The position numbers and the translations under genes were made by a program. A stretch of 8,570 nucleotides of DNA, taken from an uncultured Eubacteriales bacterium. Lineage in GTDB: Bacteria > Bacillota > Clostridia > Oscillospirales > Oscillospiraceae. The notes beneath the pieces were generated by a model. The model had not been told where the DNA came from and made no database searches. It saw nothing but the letters and a program-made list of their open reading frames with translations. Positions 5,354-8,570 of this stretch are shown here, piece after piece (position 1 is the first letter of the stretch; the number at the start of each line of letters is the position of its first letter). The stretch spans positions 1 to 8,570 of the forward strand of contig CAUABY010000079.1 of assembly GCA_958427375.1 (NCBI GenBank), given 5' to 3'.

Positions 5354-5634
5354 GATAGCATCGTTTGAAAAGAGCATACACGGTTTTGACGGGCAGAAAT
5401 ACGTCCATGCTGCTTCAAAGCCCTTGACAATACACAAAGTATTCTCCGCAGTCTTTTCATTGCCTGAACGCATTTCTGCTCCGGCAGAACTGCAAGCACC
5501 TGCCAGCGATGTATTTATGAGCGATTTTTGGTTTTTGAGATGCAGATGGGCTGCCGCCCATCAAAGCGAAAAGAGCAGAAAGCGCCTTAAAGACGCGCTG
5601 TCAGGCGTATATGCTCTTGTCAAGCGATGCTAAT
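5354..5634 (+). ncRNA. Candidate structured RNA before tex (unknown class)
   Basis: The ends form a 26-position stem, 5356-5381 with 5607-5632, with only two mismatches and one G-U pair. It continues, after a small internal loop, as 5386-5394 with 5595-5604 (one bulge). Inside lie a hairpin with UUCUGC/GCAGAA around a UCCG (UNCG-type) tetraloop (5474-5489), extended by GCA/UGC and by CAUUGC/GCGAUG (5458-5463 with 5506-5511), a perfect 7-bp hairpin (5545-5562), and a possible 6-bp helix 5410-5415 with 5573-5578. No believable ORF or ribosome binding site covers the region. A closing stem, bubble and terminal arm resemble 6S RNA, but it is longer than usual 6S and I see no diagnostic sequence. 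No terminator separates it from tex, so it may instead be the tex 5' UTR. A short mobile element with terminal inverted repeats is a third reading. It accounts for most of the gap between spoIIQ and tex. Confidence 0.55.
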
Positions 5635-5664
5635 ATTATGGATTTAACTGAGGAGACTTAGACA

Positions 5665-7821
5665 TTGGAAAGCATCAATCAAGTCCTTGCCCGTGAGCTT
5701 GGCCGCGAGCAGAGCCAAATTGACAACGTTATAAAGCTCTTGGACGAGGGCAATACCATACCATTTATCGCGCGCTACCGCAAAGAGATGCACGGCGCGA
5801 TGGACGACACCGCCCTGCGCACACTGGCGGAGCGCCTTGAATACCTGCGCTCCCTTGAGGACAGGCGCGAAACGGTCAAAAGCTCCATCACCGAGCAGGG
5901 TAAAATGACTGAGGAGCTCTCCGCCGCCATCAACAACGCCCAGACCCTTGCCGCGCTGGAGGATCTGTACCGCCCGTATAAGCCCAAACGCCGCACACGC
6001 GCGACAATCGCAAGGGAAAAGGGGCTCGCGCCGCTGGCGGAGACCATCCTTGCCCAAGCGCCCGGCACGCCCGCGCCGGAGGAACTCGCGCGCGGCTATG
6101 TCGACCCTGAAAAGGGCGTGGAGACGGCGGAGGACGCGCTTGCCGGCGCGGCCGACGTCATCGCGGAGGATATCTCCGACAACGCGGATATCCGCAGTAA
6201 GCTGCGCAGTTTTATAGAAAGCAGCGCGAGCCTTGTCTCCAAGGCCGCCACGGAGGAGGACTCTGTGTATCGGCTTTATTATGACTTCCGCCAGCGGGTT
6301 GACCGCGTGCAGGGTCATCAGGTGCTCGCCATAAACCGCGGCGAGAAGGAGGGCATGCTCAAGGCCGGAATCGAGCTTGACCGTGAGCTTGCCCTGCAGC
6401 GTGTGCGCCGCGCAGTCATTGTGCCCGGCAGCAGCGCTATGGCCTTTTTGCGCGCGGCGGCGGACGACGCTTTTGACAGGCTCATCTGGCCGTCGATGGA
6501 GCGCGAGGAGCGCGCCGCGCTGACGGATATGGCCTGCGAGGGCGCAATCAGGAACTTCGCGCTCAATCTCAAGCCGCTTTTGATGCAGCCGCCCGTCAAG
6601 GGCAAGGTCACAATGGGGCTTGACCCCGGCTACCGCAACGGCTGCAAGGTCGCCATCGTCGACGGCACAGGCAAGGTGCTCGATACGGCGGTGGTCTACC
6701 CCACCTTCAGCGACAGGCACAAGGCCGAAGCTATACGCACGCTCTCCGGGCTCATCCGTAAGCACGGCGTGGAGCACATAGCCATCGGCAACGGCACCGC
6801 CTCGCGTGAGACCGAGCAGATGACCGTCGAGATGCTTCACTCCCTCGGCGGCGGGCAGTCCTATGCCATTGTCAACGAGGCGGGCGCGTCGGTCTACTCC
6901 GCATCAAAGCTTGCGGCGGAGGAATTCCCGGATTATGACGTGAACCTGCGCTCGGCGGTGTCTATCGCGCGCCGCTTGCAGGACCCGCTGGCGGAGCTCG
7001 TGAAAATTGACCCCATGGCCATCGGCGTGGGACAGTATCAGCACGATATGCCGCAGGCCAAGCTTGAGGAGAGCCTCAACGGTGTGGTGGAGGACTGCGT
7101 GAACGCGGTCGGCGTGGATATAAACACCGCATCACCATCGCTTTTGCAACGTGTCTCCGGCTTGACCAGAACCACGGCGAAGAACATCGTCATCTACCGC
7201 GAGGAAAACGGCGCGTTTACAAGCCGCAGTCAGATAAACAAGGTGCCGAAGCTCGGCCCCAAGGCATTCCAGCAGTGCGCGGGCTTTCTGCGCGTGCCGG
7301 AGAGCAGGCAGGTGCTTGACAACACGGCGGTACACCCGGAGAGCTACGCCGCGGCGAAGAAGCTTTTGGAGCTTTGCGGTTACACACTTGCTGACGTGGC
7401 ATCGGGCAATATAGCCGAGCTTCCGCGCCGCGTGCAGGCAATCGGCGCGGCAAAGGCCGCCGCGGACTGCGGCGTGGGCGAGCCGACGCTTAATGACATA
7501 GTGTCGGAGCTCTTAAAGCCCGGCCGTGACCCGCGCGACGAGCTGCCGCCGGTGCTCCTGCGCAAGGACGTGCTGGAGATTAAAGACCTCAAACCCGGCA
7601 TGGAGCTTATGGGCACAGTGCGAAATGTTATTGACTTCGGCGCGTTCGTGGATATAGGTGTGCATCAGGATGGGCTTGTACACGTGTCGCAGATAAGCAA
7701 TAAGTTCATCCGCCATCCGAGCGAGGCCGTGTCGGTAGGCGACACGGTTAAAGTTGTTGTCCTTGAGGTGGATGAGAAAAAGCACCGCATATCTCTATCT
7801 ATTAAGCAGGCAAATAAATAA
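5665..7821 (+). CDS. tex: Tex family S1 RNA-binding protein
   Basis: A 718-aa cytosolic protein of full family length, related in architecture to eukaryotic Spt6 and thought to act as an RNA/transcription accessory factor. Order: helical N-terminal region (1-200, including the NTIPFIARYRKE signature at 30-41), central helical part, RNase H-like YqgF domain (about 315-445, starting MGLDPGYRNGCKVAIVD), paired helix-hairpin-helix DNA-binding motifs (about 480-545; DINTASPSLLQRVSGL) and a C-terminal S1 domain (about 644-715; GTVRNVIDFGAFVDIG). The start is TTG, supported by AGGAG (5651-5655) 9 nt upstream and by alignment of MESINQVLARELG to usual Tex starts. An ATG at 5638 runs into a stop after seven codons. 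The structured region 5356-5632 lies immediately upstream and may be its leader. galT follows after 41 nt without a terminator. Confidence 0.96.
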   Translation: MESINQVLARELGREQSQIDNVIKLLDEGNTIPFIARYRKEMHGAMDDTALRTLAERLEYLRSLEDRRETVKSSITEQGKMTEELSAAINNAQTLAALEDLYRPYKPKRRTRATIAREKGLAPLAETILAQAPGTPAPEELARGYVDPEKGVETAEDALAGAADVIAEDISDNADIRSKLRSFIESSASLVSKAATEEDSVYRLYYDFRQRVDRVQGHQVLAINRGEKEGMLKAGIELDRELALQRVRRAVIVPGSSAMAFLRAAADDAFDRLIWPSMEREERAALTDMACEGAIRNFALNLKPLLMQPPVKGKVTMGLDPGYRNGCKVAIVDGTGKVLDTAVVYPTFSDRHKAEAIRTLSGLIRKHGVEHIAIGNGTASRETEQMTVEMLHSLGGGQSYAIVNEAGASVYSASKLAAEEFPDYDVNLRSAVSIARRLQDPLAELVKIDPMAIGVGQYQHDMPQAKLEESLNGVVEDCVNAVGVDINTASPSLLQRVSGLTRTTAKNIVIYREENGAFTSRSQINKVPKLGPKAFQQCAGFLRVPESRQVLDNTAVHPESYAAAKKLLELCGYTLADVASGNIAELPRRVQAIGAAKAAADCGVGEPTLNDIVSELLKPGRDPRDELPPVLLRKDVLEIKDLKPGMELMGTVRNVIDFGAFVDIGVHQDGLVHVSQISNKFIRHPSEAVSVGDTVKVVVLEVDEKKHRISLSIKQANK

Positions 7822-7862
7822 GATTTATAATAATACTTATAAATAAACAGGGGGATTGGGCT

Positions 7863-8570
7863 ATGATAAGTAATGATATTGCGGCACTGGTGCAGTACGG
7901 CATCAACAAGCGCCTGATAGAGGAGAGCGACAGAAGCTGGGCGGTAAACTCTGTGCTCGCCGTGCTTGGGCTGGATGCTTACGCGCCGGAGGCTGAGCTG
8001 CCGCGCGGTGAGGAGCTTGAGGATATCTTAGCGCGCATACTCGACTGGGCGGAGCGCGAGGGCGTGTGCGATGGCGGTGTTACCGCGCGCGACCTGCTCG
8101 ACACAAGGCTCATGGGGCTTATCACGCCGCGCCCGTCGCAGGTGATAGAGAAATTCCAGAGCCTCTATGCCGAAAGTCCCAAGGCCGCGACCAACTGGTA
8201 CTATAAGTTCAGCGGCGACACGGACTACATCCGCCGCTACCGCATCCGCCGCGATTTGCGCTGGAAAGCGCAGACCGAGTACGGCGAGCTTGAGATATCC
8301 ATAAACCTCTCCAAGCCGGAGAAAGACCCCAAGGCCATTGCCGCCGCGGGCAAGGCCAAGTCCAGCGGCTACCCCAAGTGTCAGCTCTGCCGCGAGGCGG
8401 AGGGTTACAGCGGCCGCGCCGACTATCCCGCGCGCGAAAACCACCGCATAATCCCCATTAAAATCGGCGGGGAGGACTGGTTCTTCCAGTACTCGCCCTA
8501 TGTCTACTATAATGAGCACTGCATCGTGCTCTGCGCCGAGCACCGCCCGATGAAGGTGGACAAGAACGCC
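7863..8570 (+). CDS. galT: Galactose-1-phosphate uridylyltransferase, class II (5' part)
   Basis: The frame is open from ATG at 7863 to the window end (236 codons, incomplete; the family is about 500 aa). It matches the Firmicutes-type UDP-glucose-hexose-1-phosphate uridylyltransferase of the Leloir pathway: LYAESPKAATNWYYKFS (101-117), the TEYGELEISINLSKPEKDPK block (138-157), a CxxC pair at C173/C176 in PKCQLC, ARENHRIIP (190-198) and QYSPYVYYNEHCIVL (209-223). The start is supported by AGGGGGA (7849-7855) 7 nt upstream. It is 41 nt after tex; an A/T-rich TATAAT (7826-7831) lies in the gap without a good -35, so cotranscription with tex or a weak internal promoter are both open. No galK or galE is visible in the window. 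Confidence 0.95.
   Translation, partial: MISNDIAALVQYGINKRLIEESDRSWAVNSVLAVLGLDAYAPEAELPRGEELEDILARILDWAEREGVCDGGVTARDLLDTRLMGLITPRPSQVIEKFQSLYAESPKAATNWYYKFSGDTDYIRRYRIRRDLRWKAQTEYGELEISINLSKPEKDPKAIAAAGKAKSSGYPKCQLCREAEGYSGRADYPARENHRIIPIKIGGEDWFFQYSPYVYYNEHCIVLCAEHRPMKVDKNA

Noticed and set aside
5424..5633. 69-codon plus-strand frame inside the structured region before tex
   Set aside because: It has a TTG start, no ribosome binding site and no recognisable domain; the bases are better explained by nested helices.
5300..5664. T-box, tmRNA, RNase P or SRP RNA upstream of tex
   Set aside because: None of the conserved sequence motifs of these RNAs is visible, and tex is not a usual T-box or riboswitch target.
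5644..6840. 398-codon minus-strand frame opposite tex
   Set aside because: It is antisense to an intact Tex coding region; its length is explained by GC-rich codon bias and no domain is recognisable.

Overview
The window looks like chromosomal DNA of a GC-rich, spore-forming Clostridia member, probably near Oscillospiraceae/Ruminococcaceae. The grounds are the Firmicutes-type class II galT, an Lsa-type ABC-F gene, a clostridial-style spoIIQ, strong AGGAG-type ribosome binding sites and GC-rich coding sequence. The family-level placement is inference from protein style, not a search.

Layout. Positions 92-1570 (minus strand) encode an Lsa-family ABC-F ribosome-protection protein. Its 5' leader (about 1857-1571, minus) holds a 7-codon upstream ORF, four alternating complementary segments and an intrinsic terminator: a complete-looking ribosome-mediated attenuator. 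The gene plus leader lies between two inverted copies of a 55-bp hairpin repeat (1-55 and 1913-1967). The right copy opens a cluster of six hairpins (1895-2137). To its right all genes read on the plus strand: enolase (2328-3617) with its own promoter and a strong terminator; a small XRE-type regulator with two predicted membrane segments (3840-4250) behind a good promoter full of repeats; a spoIIQ-like membrane M23 peptidase (4382-5206) behind a sequence resembling a forespore sigma-F promoter and followed by a terminator; a 277-nt region with a 26-bp closing stem (5356-5632) that looks like a structured RNA; tex (5665-7821); and the first 236 codons of galT (7863 to the window end).

How the parts work together. 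Enolase, Tex and GalT are housekeeping functions (glycolysis, RNA/transcription accessory factor, galactose entry into metabolism). tex and galT are 41 nt apart and may be cotranscribed. SpoIIQ marks an endospore former and probably has its own forespore-specific transcript. The lsa cassette is the accessory part: a self-contained, probably drug-inducible antibiotic-resistance unit framed by structured repeats. The two parts most worth a second look are the lsa attenuator and the structured RNA ahead of tex.
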